Assembly (NCBI RefSeq): GCF_013407855.1
Contig: NZ_JACBZH010000001.1
Location: 3,720,001 to 3,784,000, forward strand
Reading direction: 5' to 3'
DNA: 64,000 nucleotides
DNA from: Actinopolymorpha rutila
GTDB taxonomy: Bacteria; Actinomycetota; Actinomycetes; Propionibacteriales; Actinopolymorphaceae
Both the position numbers and the translations under genes were made by a program. Shown piece after piece: positions 39,162 to 48,063 of this stretch. Position 1 is the first letter of the stretch. Each line of letters begins with the position of its first letter. The notes beneath the pieces are model-generated. The model searched no databases. It was not told where the DNA came from and saw only the letters and a list, made by a program, of their open reading frames with translations.

Positions 39162-39887
39162 TCAGGCAGTGAGTTGCTCGGCGATGGTCTTCAGAGTTGC
39201 CAACGTGCGCAGGTGGAGGCCGCCGCCGAAGGTGATGCGGGTGGCGCCCATCCGGCCGAGCTCACGCGGGGACGGTCCGTCGGGCCGGCCGACGGCGTTG
39301 ACCGGCAGGCCGATCCCGTCGGCGATCACCCGAAGGTGCTCCGGCGGGGCGAAGATGGGATACACCCCGTCGGCCCCCGCGGCCGCGTAGTGCTTGCCGC
39401 GTTCGATGGTCCGGTCCGGCGAGGGGTCGCCGTCGCGCACGTACGTGTCGATGCGGGCGTTCACGAACAGGTCGTCGCCCGCCGCGGCGCGCACCGCGGC
39501 CAGGTAGTCGGCCTGCCGCTTCGGCTCCACCAGCGCGTGGGTCGCCGGGTCGGAGTCCTCGAGGTTGACCCCGACGGCTCCGGCCTCGAGGACGCGTTCG
39601 ACGAGCTCGGCGGGCGGGAGCCCGTACCCCGCCTCGACGTCGGCGGACACCGGAACCTCCACCGCACGGGTGATCCGGGCGATCGCCGCGAACATCTCCG
39701 CGGGCGGTGTCCCCTGTCCGTCCGAATAGCCGAGCGAGGCCGCGATGGCCATGCTCGGCGTGGCCAGCGCGGGGAACCCGGCGTCGACGAACACCCTGGC
39801 GCTGGCCACGTCCCACGGCCCGGGCAGGATCAGCGGATCGCCGGCCGCGCGGCCGTGGTGGAGTGCGCGGAAGGTCTCGACGGACAT
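39162..39887 (-). CDS. Isocitrate lyase/PEP-mutase family enzyme
   Basis: The 241-residue protein is a (beta/alpha)8 enzyme of the isocitrate lyase/PEP phosphonomutase superfamily. It has PGPWDVASARVFVDAGFPALATPS at the N terminus, VSADVEAGYG (about residue 78) with metal-binding acids, and VNLEDS (about 107). Members make or break C-C or C-P bonds in small acids, but the Cys-containing loop of true isocitrate lyase is not seen. Its start shares bases with the stop of the AhpD-like gene (TGATG), so the two form an operon. The reaction is not determinable. Confidence 0.82.
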   Translation of the reverse strand: MSVETFRALHHGRAAGDPLILPGPWDVASARVFVDAGFPALATPSMAIAASLGYSDGQGTPPAEMFAAIARITRAVEVPVSADVEAGYGLPPAELVERVLEAGAVGVNLEDSDPATHALVEPKRQADYLAAVRAAAGDDLFVNARIDTYVRDGDPSPDRTIERGKHYAAAGADGVYPIFAPPEHLRVIADGIGLPVNAVGRPDGPSPRELGRMGATRITFGGGLHLRTLATLKTIAEQLTA

Positions 39888-40357
39888 CAGTGCTGTCCCG
39901 CGAACTGCCCGGGTGTGTAGCTGCCGGCCTCGGCCCGGGCGGTGACGTTCAGCCGGTTGAACGTGTTGATCACCGCGATCGTCGAGATCAGCTGGGCGAG
40001 TTCCTTCTCGTCGAAGTGCTTGGCGGCCCGCTCGTACACCTCGTCCGGTACGAAGCCGTCGGTCAGCACGGTGATCGCCTCGGCCAGCGCCAGCGCCGCC
40101 CGCTCCTTCTCGCTGAAGAAGTTGTCCGCCTCCTCGAACGCCGCCACCAGCGCGATGCGCTCGTCGGTCTCCCCTGCGGCGCGGGCGTCCTTGGTGTGCA
40201 TGTCGATGCAGTACGCGCAGCGGTTGATCTGGGAGGCACGCATCAGCACGAGTTCCTTGATCGTCGGATCCAGGCCCTGGGCGGCCTCGTTGGCGAGCCT
40301 GATCAGCTGGCGGACGACGTTCGGCGAGTGCTGGTAGATGTTGATTCGCTGTGTCAT
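39887..40357 (-). CDS. Carboxymuconolactone decarboxylase/AhpD-family protein
   Basis: The 156-residue helical protein has the redox motif RCAYCIDMH (CxxC plus His) near residue 49. This is characteristic of AhpD-like alkylhydroperoxidase domains, which reduce peroxides or maintain thiols. NTFNRLNVTARAE at the C terminus also fits the family. It is the first gene of a two-gene operon with the PEP-mutase-like enzyme. A MocR regulator starts only 47 bases away in the opposite direction and probably controls it. Confidence 0.87.
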   Translation of the reverse strand: MTQRINIYQHSPNVVRQLIRLANEAAQGLDPTIKELVLMRASQINRCAYCIDMHTKDARAAGETDERIALVAAFEEADNFFSEKERAALALAEAITVLTDGFVPDEVYERAAKHFDEKELAQLISTIAVINTFNRLNVTARAEAGSYTPGQFAGQH

Positions 40358-40404
40358 GGCCTCAACGCTACGGCCGGATCAGCCCAGGGATATGGTCCAT
40401 TGCC

Positions 40405-41844
40405 ATGGCAGAATCCTGGGCCACTTCGCTTGACCTCCACCTTGATCTCACACACCGCGGGCGCGGGCTGGGCGCCGCACTCACCCGGGAGCTGCGCGGC
40501 GCCGTACGCGGCGGGCGGCTGGCACCGGGCACCCGGCTGCCGTCCTCGCGTGCGCTGGCCGCCGACCTGGGAATCGCCCGCAACACCGTGGCCGACGCCT
40601 ACGCCGAACTCGTCGCCGAGGGCTGGCTCACCGCGCGCCAGGGCTCGGGCACGGTGGTCGCCGAGCGCGTACCGTCGCGGCGGACGAGACCACGCGCCGT
40701 GCCCGAGCCGACCCATCCCCTGCTGCCGGGTACGACGTACAACCTGATGCCGGGTTCGTCGGACCTGTCGGCCTTTCCCCGCACGGCGTGGGTGACCGCG
40801 ACCCGGCGGGCACTGACCGCCGCACCCAGTGAGGCGTTCGGCTACCAGGCGACGTCGGGCCGGCCGGAGCTGCGCCGGGCGCTCGCCGACTACCTCGCCC
40901 GGGTGCGCGGGGTGTACACCGACCCGTCCAGGATCCTGGTGTGCGCGGGCGCCATGCACGGCCTGTGGCGGATGGCCGAGGTGCTCCGCGCGCAGGGTGT
41001 TCGGCGGGTCGCGGTGGAGGCGTACGGTCTGCCCGATCACCGCTCACGGCTGACAGACGCCGGGCTGCGGCTGTCGGCGCTGCCCCACGACGAGGACGGC
41101 GCGGACCCGGCGCCGCTGCCTGAGCTCGGCGTTCAGGCCGCGCTGCTGACACCGTCGCACCAGTTCCCTACCGGCGGCGCCCTGTCGCCGGAGCGGCGCG
41201 CGCGAGTGATCGACTGGGCACGGGCGGGTGGCGGCGTGATCCTGGAGGACGACTACGACGGCGAGTTCCGCTACGACCGCCAGCCGGTGGGCGCGCTGCA
41301 GGGCCTGGATCCCGAGCACGTGGTCTACCTGGGCACGGCCAGCAAGAGTCTCGCGCCCGGCCTGCGGCTGGGCTGGATGGTCCTGCCGGAGCGGCTCGTC
41401 GCCACCGCGTACGAACTCGGCTCGTCCCGCTGGCACGTCTCCACGGTCGACCAGCTGACCCTGGCGGAGTTCATCACCTCCGGTGACTACGACCGGCACG
41501 TCCGCGCGATGCGCACCCGCTACCGGCGCCGCCGCGACCGCTTGGTCGCCGCCCTCGCCCGGGCCGTGCCGCACGTCCGGGTCAGCGGGATCGCCGCGGG
41601 ACTGCACGTCCTGCTGGAGGTTCCGGCGGGAACGGAGGAGCAGGTGGTCGCCCGGGCCCGACGGGAAGGACTCGGGGTGGCCGGGCTCGCACCCCTGACG
41701 TTCGGTACGCCGAAGCCCGTCCGGCACGCGATCATCGTGGGGTACGGCACTCCGCCGGACCACCTGTTTCCCGGCGCGGTCGCCGCACTGTGCCGGGCAC
41801 TCGCGGACCCCGACGAACGCCGGAAGAGCCCACGAGGGAAGTAG
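40405..41844 (+). CDS. MocR-type GntR/aminotransferase regulator
   Basis: The 479-residue protein fuses an N-terminal GntR winged helix (about 15-80, with LPSSRALAADLGIARNTVADAYAELVAEGWL) to a type-I aminotransferase-like domain (about 110-470). The PLP-binding Lys is probably in YLGTASKSLAPGLRLGW, and the preceding DDYDGEFRYDRQP is typical. MocR proteins such as PdxR and GabR act as PLP-dependent activators. A divergent AhpD/PEP-mutase operon starts 47 bases away. The ATG at 40405 is favoured because the HTH begins shortly after it. Confidence 0.9.
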   Translation: MAESWATSLDLHLDLTHRGRGLGAALTRELRGAVRGGRLAPGTRLPSSRALAADLGIARNTVADAYAELVAEGWLTARQGSGTVVAERVPSRRTRPRAVPEPTHPLLPGTTYNLMPGSSDLSAFPRTAWVTATRRALTAAPSEAFGYQATSGRPELRRALADYLARVRGVYTDPSRILVCAGAMHGLWRMAEVLRAQGVRRVAVEAYGLPDHRSRLTDAGLRLSALPHDEDGADPAPLPELGVQAALLTPSHQFPTGGALSPERRARVIDWARAGGGVILEDDYDGEFRYDRQPVGALQGLDPEHVVYLGTASKSLAPGLRLGWMVLPERLVATAYELGSSRWHVSTVDQLTLAEFITSGDYDRHVRAMRTRYRRRRDRLVAALARAVPHVRVSGIAAGLHVLLEVPAGTEEQVVARARREGLGVAGLAPLTFGTPKPVRHAIIVGYGTPPDHLFPGAVAALCRALADPDERRKSPRGK

Positions 41845-41865
41845 GGCCCAGGACGGTCTGGTTCC

Positions 41866-42672
41866 TCAGGACCGGCGCGGCCCGGTGCTCTCGGTCGGCT
41901 CGCCGAGCGCCCGCCGGGCAAGCAGTGTGGCGCCGGCCACCGCCGCCGGGGTGAACACCACCGCGCCGAGCGGGATCAGGAACGCCACGAACACCGCGAC
42001 GCCGAAGCCGGCGGTCACCGGCCGGATCGCGCGCAGTGCCCGGCGGCGTTCGGCGAGCCCCAGCCCCCGCCGTTCGAACGGCGTACCGACGAGCTCCACG
42101 GAAAGCAGCCAGCCACCGAGAACCGCTCCGACCACCGGCACGGCCGTCTGCCCCACCACCGGCAGGAAACCCGCCACGAACAACGGGACGCCGACCAGAG
42201 CCGATGCGGCGAGGAGCCGGGAGGAGTCGGCGACCCCGCGCCGCAGCGACCGGGCCCAGCCGAGCTCGACCGCGTTCGGCACGCCGCCGTACCGCTCCTC
42301 GACGCGTTCGGAGATCCGCTCGTAGAACGGCCCGCCGATCGCGAGGGTGACCGCGGTGAACGCGAGGACGCCGATCAGGGCGGACAGGCCGAGCAACGCC
42401 AGCCCGGCGGCGAATCTCGCGAACGTACGAGCCCCGCCGGACCAGTCGTCGGCGAACGGCGTAAGCGCCGCGGCCACGTCGCCGGCGAAGTACGCGAGGG
42501 TGACGAACCCACCGAGGAACAGCACCCCGGTGATGAAGGCCGGCACGACGCCGAGCAACGCGAGCCGGGGGTTCGCGGCGTACATGCGCACACCGCGTAC
42601 CAGCAGGCTCACGCCGGTGAGGAAACCACCGGGGTAGCCGACCGCCGAGACCGGAGCCGAACGCGTACTCAC
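41866..42672 (-). CDS. EI24-domain membrane protein
   Basis: The 268-residue protein has about six hydrophobic segments and matches the EI24/CysZ-like family (FLTGVSLLVRGVRMYAANPRLALLGVVPAF at the N terminus, and a central GPFYERISERVEERYGG). CysZ is a sulfate transporter, but actinobacterial EI24 proteins are uncharacterised. The gene converges with the MocR regulator, with 21 bases between them. No operon partner is clear, as the next gene in the same direction lies 200 bases upstream. Confidence 0.75.
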   Translation of the reverse strand: MSTRSAPVSAVGYPGGFLTGVSLLVRGVRMYAANPRLALLGVVPAFITGVLFLGGFVTLAYFAGDVAAALTPFADDWSGGARTFARFAAGLALLGLSALIGVLAFTAVTLAIGGPFYERISERVEERYGGVPNAVELGWARSLRRGVADSSRLLAASALVGVPLFVAGFLPVVGQTAVPVVGAVLGGWLLSVELVGTPFERRGLGLAERRRALRAIRPVTAGFGVAVFVAFLIPLGAVVFTPAAVAGATLLARRALGEPTESTGPRRS

Positions 42673-42831
42673 GATCGGTGAGTCTAGGGCCGGACGGCGG
42701 GCGACTCTCGGCGCCGGCGGCCGAATGATCGCCCAACGGCATGGTGCTCCGGATCACCGCGGCGCGGGCAGGCCCCTCGGGTCAGCTAAGTCGGCCGTGG
42801 CGAGTCGCTGACGCTGTGACCGTCAGTGCGA

Positions 42832-42867
42832 CCTTCACGTGATCTTCAACGTGACCTTCAACGTGAC
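42832..42867. repeat. Three 12-bp direct repeats downstream of the DUF2188 gene
   Basis: Two exact copies of cttcaacgtgac (42844-42855 and 42856-42867) are preceded by a degenerate copy (42832-42843). They lie just past the DUF2188 stop. The role is unknown, and this may be a simple slippage product. Confidence 0.6.
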
Positions 42868-42868
42868 C

Positions 42869-43216
42869 TCAGTACGTCTCTTCCTCGCTGGGCCGCCGGT
42901 CGTCGTCGTGGATGACCACCCGGCTGGGACTGTCGCCGGCCGCGAGCTTGCGGGCGTCGGCCAGGGCCGCGTCGCGGTCGACGTAGTAGCCGACCACCTC
43001 GTCACCGCGCTTGACGTGGAATGCGCCACCGGCGGGAAGCACGGAGTACGTCACGGGCGCGGGCGTGGTGCCCGACGTTGCCCGGGCCGTCGTCTCCTGC
43101 TCGGTCTGACGCGCCTCGCTCGACTGTTGCGCGGCCTCCCCGGCACTGGCCCAGGCCTGGGCCAGCCCGGAGTGGGTCTCCTGGGGCACGTCGGGTCGCT
43201 CCGGCAGCTCGCTCAT
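42869..43216 (-). CDS. DUF2188-like small protein
   Basis: The 115-residue protein has a Ser/Thr/Gln-rich, probably disordered first half and a C-terminal DUF2188-like domain (about 57-105, with YSVLPAGGAFHVKRGDEVVGYYVDRDAALADARKLA ending in SRVVIHDDD). DUF2188 proteins are small, alpha/beta and uncharacterised. The start lies just after the MerR-family gene end in the same direction, about 90 bases away, so both may share a transcript. No function is proposed. Confidence 0.65.
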   Translation of the reverse strand: MSELPERPDVPQETHSGLAQAWASAGEAAQQSSEARQTEQETTARATSGTTPAPVTYSVLPAGGAFHVKRGDEVVGYYVDRDAALADARKLAAGDSPSRVVIHDDDRRPSEEETY

Positions 43217-43308
43217 GTGCCCAAACTATCCCCGGAACCGCCCACACGCCGTCCGGCCCTGCGGTGCCTGGTCGTCTGCGGGTTCCTCGGCCTGGTTGTG
43301 GATCCCGG

Positions 43309-44091
43309 TCAGCGGGCGCGCCGCGCCCGGTCCAGGTAGGCCACCAGCGAGGTCAGCTGGCCGGCACTCCACGGCAGCCGCTCGCTGAGCTCGGCGCTGT
43401 TCTCCTGCCACATCCGCCGGGCGGCCGCCGTCGTCTGCGCTCCGTCGGCCTGGAACGCTTCCCCCACCTCGTCCCAGTCCCGGAGCAGGTCCTGCACGTG
43501 CGGATCCTCGACCGGAGTACGTTCCTGCACGTGGCCAAGGAGTTGTTCGACCAGTCCAGCCCACCGGGTCCTGGCCTCCTCGACCACTTCGGGGCCGAGT
43601 TGGGCCCGGCGCGTGGCCAGCTGCTCGCGTTGCTCGGACGTGAAGTAGGTCTCGAACACAGTCATCATCTCCAGGGTGGTCATGAACTCCTGCGAATCGG
43701 GCATCGACGAGTCGGCGAGCCGGCCGATCAGCCCCTCGATCTGGAGCATCAGCCGGCGGATGCGTTCCGACTGCTCCCCCAGGTCGCGCAACTGGGCCGT
43801 CAGCAGCTCGCGCATCGCCAGCAGGTCGTCCTGCGGTTCGTCCTGCGGTTCGTCCTGCCGTTCGTCCAGCGCTTCGGCGATCTGCGGAAGCGACAGCCCG
43901 AGGCTGCGCAGCGCCCGAATCCGGTACAACCGCCGCAGGTCGTCGTCGGTGTAGCGGCGATGCCCCGATGCCGTCCGCTCGCCCGCGGTGAGCAGGCCCG
44001 TCTCGTCGTAGTGGTACAGCGTCCGAACGGTGACTCCGCTCGCCCGTGCGAGCTCACCGATGCTCCACCGGGTGCCGCGATCTCCGATCAC
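43309..44091 (-). CDS. MerR-family regulator with TipAS-like ligand domain
   Basis: The 260-residue protein has a MerR helix-turn-helix (about 7-75, with WSIGELARASGVTVRTLYHYDETGLL and RRYTDDDLRRLYRIRALRSLGL). A long dimerisation helix follows, interrupted by a DEPQDEPQ repeat. The C-terminal all-helical domain resembles the TipAS antibiotic-binding domain (YFTSEQREQLATRRAQLGPEVVEEA, RMWQENSAEL). TipA-type regulators activate multidrug genes on binding thiopeptides. GTG 44091 is chosen because it directly follows a MerR-type promoter with no room for a leader. The longer frame to 44202 would include that promoter. Confidence 0.83.
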   Translation of the reverse strand: MIGDRGTRWSIGELARASGVTVRTLYHYDETGLLTAGERTASGHRRYTDDDLRRLYRIRALRSLGLSLPQIAEALDERQDEPQDEPQDDLLAMRELLTAQLRDLGEQSERIRRLMLQIEGLIGRLADSSMPDSQEFMTTLEMMTVFETYFTSEQREQLATRRAQLGPEVVEEARTRWAGLVEQLLGHVQERTPVEDPHVQDLLRDWDEVGEAFQADGAQTTAAARRMWQENSAELSERLPWSAGQLTSLVAYLDRARRAR

Positions 44092-44098
44092 GTCGACG

Positions 44099-44129
44099 AC
44101 GCTAGAACCTACCGCTGGGGAAGGTTCAA
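44099..44129 (-). promoter_or_regulatory. MerR-type promoter with 19-bp spacer
   Basis: On the minus strand TTGAAC (44124-44129) and TAGCGT (44099-44104) are 19 bases apart. Between them the half-sites AACCT and AGGTT form a short inverted repeat. The overlong 19-bp spacer is the hallmark of promoters that MerR proteins untwist. The -10 ends seven bases before the GTG at 44091, so the message should be leaderless and autoregulated. Confidence 0.65.
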
Positions 44130-44237
44130 GCCGGAACGCCGAAACGCCCGCTCCAGCTGGCCGTTTTGCCTTCCCTTTACAATTACTGCTCCGGGTACTC
44201 ACCCGTCTCGTCCGCCACGACTGGAAGGCTCCATGCC

Positions 44238-45410
44238 GTGACGCTCACCCGCCGCCCGCCGTACGTCTCGTGGACGACCCTCGTGCCGCTGCTCGCCCTT
44301 CTCACGCTGGCATTCACCTGGGGCCGCTACCTGCCGATCCTGTTCGCGGTGGTGATCGCGGTCGTACTCGCCGGGGCCGTGCTGTCCGCGGTCCACCACG
44401 CGGAGGTCGTGGCGCACCGCGTCGGCGAACCCTTCGGCTCGCTGGTCCTCGCGGTAGCCGTGACGGTGATCGAGGTCGCGCTGATCGTGACCCTGATGGT
44501 GTCGGGAGGGCCGGAGACCTCCCAACTGGCCCGGGACACCGTCTTCGCGGCGGTGATGATCACCACCAACGGCATCGTCGGAATCTCCCTGTTGGTCGCC
44601 GCGCTGCGCTACGGGACGACGCGGTTCAACGCCGAGGGCAGTGGAGCCGCACTGGCGACCGTGGCGACCCTGGCGGCGTTGAGCCTGGTGCTGCCGACCT
44701 TCACCCTGGGTGCGCCCGGCCCGGTCTTCTCGACCGACCAGCTCGTCTTCGCGGCGATCGTTTCGCTCTTGCTGTACGGGATGTTCGTACTCACCCAGAC
44801 CGTCCGGCACCGCGACTTCTTCCTACCCGTACACCATGACAACGATCCGGTCGCCGGACGTGGGAACGCTCCCACATCCGAGCCGGCCGAGGTCGACCCG
44901 GCCGGTGACGTCGGGGAGAGCGCCGACGCCGGTGAGCACGCCGCTCCCCCGAGCACCCGGGCCGCGCTGACAAGCCTCGGGCTGCTGCTGGTGGCTCTCG
45001 TCGCGGTGGTGGGCCTGGCAAAGGTCGAGTCGCCGTCGATCGAGTCTGCCGTCAAGGCAATCGGATTCCCGCAGTCGTTCGTCGGCGTGGTGATCGCGTT
45101 GCTCGTCCTGCTGCCGGAGACGATCGCTGCCGTACGCGCCGCCGCGCGGCAACGGACGCAGATCAGCCTCAACCTCGCCTATGGCTCGGCGATGGCAAGC
45201 ATTGGTCTCACGATCCCGGCGATCGCACTTGCCTCGATCTGGCTGAAGGGTCCGCTCCACCTCGGCCTCGGGGCCACCCAGCTCGTGCTCCTGGCGCTCA
45301 CCGTGGTGGTCAGCGTTCTCACGGTGGTGCCCGGTCGGGCGACCCGGCTGCAGGGCGGTGTCCATCTCGTCCTGCTGGTCGCGTTCCTCTTTCTCGCAGT
45401 CAGCCCCTGA
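44238..45410 (+). CDS. ChaA-type calcium/cation:proton antiporter
   Basis: The 390-residue protein has about eleven hydrophobic segments in two halves joined by an acidic linker (about 205-250). The conserved acidic motifs are GEPFGSLVLAVAVTVIEVALI (about residue 70) and ALLVLLPETIAAVRAAARQRTQISLNLAYGSAMASIGLT (about 290), which match ChaA-like antiporters. GTG 44238 is preceded by GGAAGG, and an upstream ATG at 44166 in the same frame lacks one. A TACAAT hexamer near 44178 may be its -10. The gene is divergent from the TipA-like regulator. Confidence 0.85.
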   Translation: MTLTRRPPYVSWTTLVPLLALLTLAFTWGRYLPILFAVVIAVVLAGAVLSAVHHAEVVAHRVGEPFGSLVLAVAVTVIEVALIVTLMVSGGPETSQLARDTVFAAVMITTNGIVGISLLVAALRYGTTRFNAEGSGAALATVATLAALSLVLPTFTLGAPGPVFSTDQLVFAAIVSLLLYGMFVLTQTVRHRDFFLPVHHDNDPVAGRGNAPTSEPAEVDPAGDVGESADAGEHAAPPSTRAALTSLGLLLVALVAVVGLAKVESPSIESAVKAIGFPQSFVGVVIALLVLLPETIAAVRAAARQRTQISLNLAYGSAMASIGLTIPAIALASIWLKGPLHLGLGATQLVLLALTVVVSVLTVVPGRATRLQGGVHLVLLVAFLFLAVSP

Positions 45411-45422
45411 CCTCGAGGGCGG

Positions 45423-45923
45423 TCACTCAGGCGTGGCCGGATGAGCGCCGCCGGCACGTTGTCTGCCGTACTCGCGCCAGGTCAACCAGACGATGAACGC
45501 GTCGAACACGGTCAGCACCACGAGTCCGACCGTGGGATGGAGTGCGATGCGGTAGATCTGGTAGCCGATGAACGCGAGCAGGAACACGATGGTCCAGGGG
45601 TACGCCCACAGCTGGTTGCGCAGCAACGCGACGACGAGGACGACCTTCACCGCGCCATGAAGGAGCAGGTAGGCGGCACCGAACCACACCGTCGACTGGT
45701 GGAGACCGGCCGTCAGGTGCAACAGGTGGGTGGCGATGAAGTCGTGCGGATCCTCGGAGATCTCGTGCTGGGTCAGGGTGACGACGAGCCGGCTGAGGGT
45801 GGCAGGTGACACCGCCAGCAGCAGGATCCCGCCGATCAGTTCGAGCAGGCCGTCCAGGCCCTTGAGGATGATCCCGATCTCGAACGTGCGGTCCAGCAGG
45901 TCCCCTGGCTTGAACCACGCCAT
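45423..45923 (-). CDS. DUF2127-family membrane protein
   Basis: The 166-residue protein has four hydrophobic segments and the DUF2127 features FEIGIILKGLDGLLELIGG at the N terminus and AAYLLLHGAVKVVLVVALLRNQLWAYPW in the middle. The family is uncharacterised and membrane-embedded. The gene converges with the ChaA-type antiporter, with 12 bases between stops. Upstream are 260 bases before the divergent DUF222-HNH gene. Confidence 0.8.
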   Translation of the reverse strand: MAWFKPGDLLDRTFEIGIILKGLDGLLELIGGILLLAVSPATLSRLVVTLTQHEISEDPHDFIATHLLHLTAGLHQSTVWFGAAYLLLHGAVKVVLVVALLRNQLWAYPWTIVFLLAFIGYQIYRIALHPTVGLVVLTVFDAFIVWLTWREYGRQRAGGAHPATPE

Positions 45924-46096
45924 GTCGCCACCCGCCGATCGTGCTGCCGTCCTGCCTTCCTTCTCTGCTTCCTGACGCTAGTAGGCCACCCTGGGAGATC
46001 GGCTAGCGGATGCCGATGTCGCCGGCATCCCGACTGCCGTTCTCCCTCGTCCCTGCGTGCTGCCGGCGCCTTGACCAGCGGGGCAAAACCCACTAC

Positions 46097-46146
46097 TTGT
46101 CCACAGGTAGCGGATCGGGTTGCGCATCGGGTCTCCTTGTGGACAA
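46097..46146. promoter_or_regulatory. Two inverted DnaA-box-like sites upstream of the intact DUF222-HNH gene
   Basis: TTGTCCACA (46097-46105) on the plus strand and its exact complement TGTGGACAA (46138-46146) face each other 32 bases apart. TTGTCCACA is the preferred DnaA box in high-GC actinomycetes. The second copy sits just upstream of the damage-type promoter. A matching CTTGTGGAC is at the same distance from the start of the paralog (4923-4931). Confidence 0.45.
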
Positions 46147-46154
46147 CGATCTTC

Positions 46155-46177
46155 GTGTCGGCGGTCACCTCTAGACT
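46155..46177 (+). promoter_or_regulatory. RecA-independent DNA-damage (PafBC-type) promoter of the intact DUF222-HNH gene
   Basis: GTGTCGGCG (46155-46163), exactly eight bases, then TAGACT (46172-46177). The left part matches seven of nine positions of TTGTCRGTG, and the right part matches TAnnnT fully. The -10 ends six bases before the GTG start, so the message would be leaderless, as for the paralog at 3171-4884. Confidence 0.55.
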
Positions 46178-46183
46178 TCGAAC

Positions 46184-48034
46184 GTGTATTCGACGACGCA
46201 GGAACCTCCGGGCTGGGACGGCGACACCGACGCCGAGCAGCGACTGGAGGCTGCGTTGGTCCAGGTCGGCACCATCCTCACCGATGTGCTGGCGGCACCG
46301 ATGCTGTCGCTTCGGCCCGAGAAGCTGGGCCGGTTGTTCGAGCTGCACGGGGCCGACGAGGCGATGATGGACGCCCTGAAACTCGCCATGGTCGCCAGAG
46401 CCGAAGCCTCCGACGTCGGCAAGACCACCGGTGCGGCGACCACGGCGACGTGGTTGCGCACCGCGCAGCGGATGTCGAAGACCGAGGCCTCCGCGACAGT
46501 GACGCTGGCGAGGGATCTGGACCGCACCGTGACCCTGACAGCCCGCGCGTTGACACGGGGTGAGCTGTCGTTCAAGCACGCACAGGTGATCGCGTTCGCG
46601 ATCAAGGACCTGCCCACCTGGATCGGCCCCGAACAACGCCTGAAGGCCGAGGAATACCTGATCGAGGAATCCCGGCGCCGTAACCCCGACGACGTACGCC
46701 TGCTGGGCAAGCACCTGCTGCAGGTGCTCGCACCCGAAGAATGGGAACGCCGCCTCGGCAAGGAACTCGACGACGCCGAACGCGCCGCCGAACGCAAACG
46801 GTCCCTGAAATACGTCCCCAACGGCATCCCCGGCTCCGAAACCGTCGTGATCAAACTACCGGTGCTGGAGATGGAACAACTCCGCAAGCTCATCGAAGCC
46901 CTCGTCGCCTCCGACACCCGCCCCGACCCCGACGAACGTCCCCTCGACCAACGCCGAGGTGACGCGTTCGCGGAACTCATCGCCCAGTGGGCGCAGCAGC
47001 AGGCATCGCCCAACCGCGGACGCGGACGCGACTGCGTCACGGTCACCGTTGGAGTCGACCAGCTACTGACCGGCCTCGGGTTCGGCACCATCGACGACCT
47101 CAACCCCGTCCGCCCCACGCCCTGCACCTGCCAAACCTCCGACGCCCAACGCCAAAACGCCAAACGCAAAGCCCGACAGCAGAACACGAGCACCAACGGC
47201 ACCACAGGCGCCACGGGCGCCAAGACCGACGACTCCAATCCCAAGAAGGCCGCCGGCGGCAATGGCACCGACAGCTCCGGGGACACCGAGCCCGAAGCCG
47301 GTGCGGATGGCGTTGTTGTCGAGCCGGACCAGACTCACGGCGGTAGTGCGACGAGTAGCCGGAATGCTCAACCCATCAGAGAGAAACGACCACCCGGCCA
47401 ACCCGAACCACGAGAACCCGGCCAACACCGACAACCGAACAGCGAGACCGGAGCGCATCCAAGACCCGAAGCCGATCCGGAAGCAGCTACCGAACCCGAG
47501 GACTGGAGCCTCGGGCCAGAAGACGACGCCGGCACCGACTCCGAACCGGAGGAGGGTGCGGCGGGGCCGGAGGCTGCCATCGACCCCCACGACGGCTGCC
47601 AGAAGTGTGGCGGGGGCGGGTCGGCCCGGATCCTCGGCCTCCGAGGAGAACCGCTCTCAGTCGCCACCATCCGCCGGATGGCGTGTGACGCGAACATCAT
47701 CCCGGTGGTGCTCGGCGGCAACGGCGAAATCCTCGACATCGGAATGGCCGACCGGTTCTTCACCGAACCCCAACGCCGAGCCCTCGCCATCCGCGACGGC
47801 TCCCACTGCCACTTCCCCAACTGCCAAGTACCCGAACGCCGCTGCGTCGCCCACCACATGACCGCCTGGGACCACTTCGGCCCGACAGACCTCGCCAACG
47901 GCGTGCTGTTGTGCAAGACCCACCACACCTTCGTCCACCACAAAGGCTGGCAGGTACGCATGGGCGACCACGGCCACCCCGAGTACATCCCACCAGAGTG
48001 GGTGGACCTGCACCAGAAAGTGCGGCGACCATGA
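46184..48034 (+). CDS. DUF222/13E12-type HNH endonuclease, intact
   Basis: The 616-residue protein has an N-terminal DUF222 helical domain (about 10-275, with GRLFELHGADEAMM, KTTGAATTATWLRTAQRMS and LDQRRGDAFAEL). A long disordered Pro/Glu/Gly/Asn linker comes next (about 320-460), followed by a CQKCGGGGSAR zinc-ribbon-like element. The C-terminal HNH nuclease domain has HCHFPNC, HHMTAWDHFG and LLCKTHHTFVHHKGW. Such genes are multicopy in actinomycetes, and some are induced by DNA damage. The role is unknown. GTG 46184 is set by the promoter six bases upstream. The paralog at 3171-4884 is frameshifted. Confidence 0.88.
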   Translation: MYSTTQEPPGWDGDTDAEQRLEAALVQVGTILTDVLAAPMLSLRPEKLGRLFELHGADEAMMDALKLAMVARAEASDVGKTTGAATTATWLRTAQRMSKTEASATVTLARDLDRTVTLTARALTRGELSFKHAQVIAFAIKDLPTWIGPEQRLKAEEYLIEESRRRNPDDVRLLGKHLLQVLAPEEWERRLGKELDDAERAAERKRSLKYVPNGIPGSETVVIKLPVLEMEQLRKLIEALVASDTRPDPDERPLDQRRGDAFAELIAQWAQQQASPNRGRGRDCVTVTVGVDQLLTGLGFGTIDDLNPVRPTPCTCQTSDAQRQNAKRKARQQNTSTNGTTGATGAKTDDSNPKKAAGGNGTDSSGDTEPEAGADGVVVEPDQTHGGSATSSRNAQPIREKRPPGQPEPREPGQHRQPNSETGAHPRPEADPEAATEPEDWSLGPEDDAGTDSEPEEGAAGPEAAIDPHDGCQKCGGGGSARILGLRGEPLSVATIRRMACDANIIPVVLGGNGEILDIGMADRFFTEPQRRALAIRDGSHCHFPNCQVPERRCVAHHMTAWDHFGPTDLANGVLLCKTHHTFVHHKGWQVRMGDHGHPEYIPPEWVDLHQKVRRP

Positions 48035-48063
48035 AGTGCGGCAGCCCGGACGAAGGACAGCCC

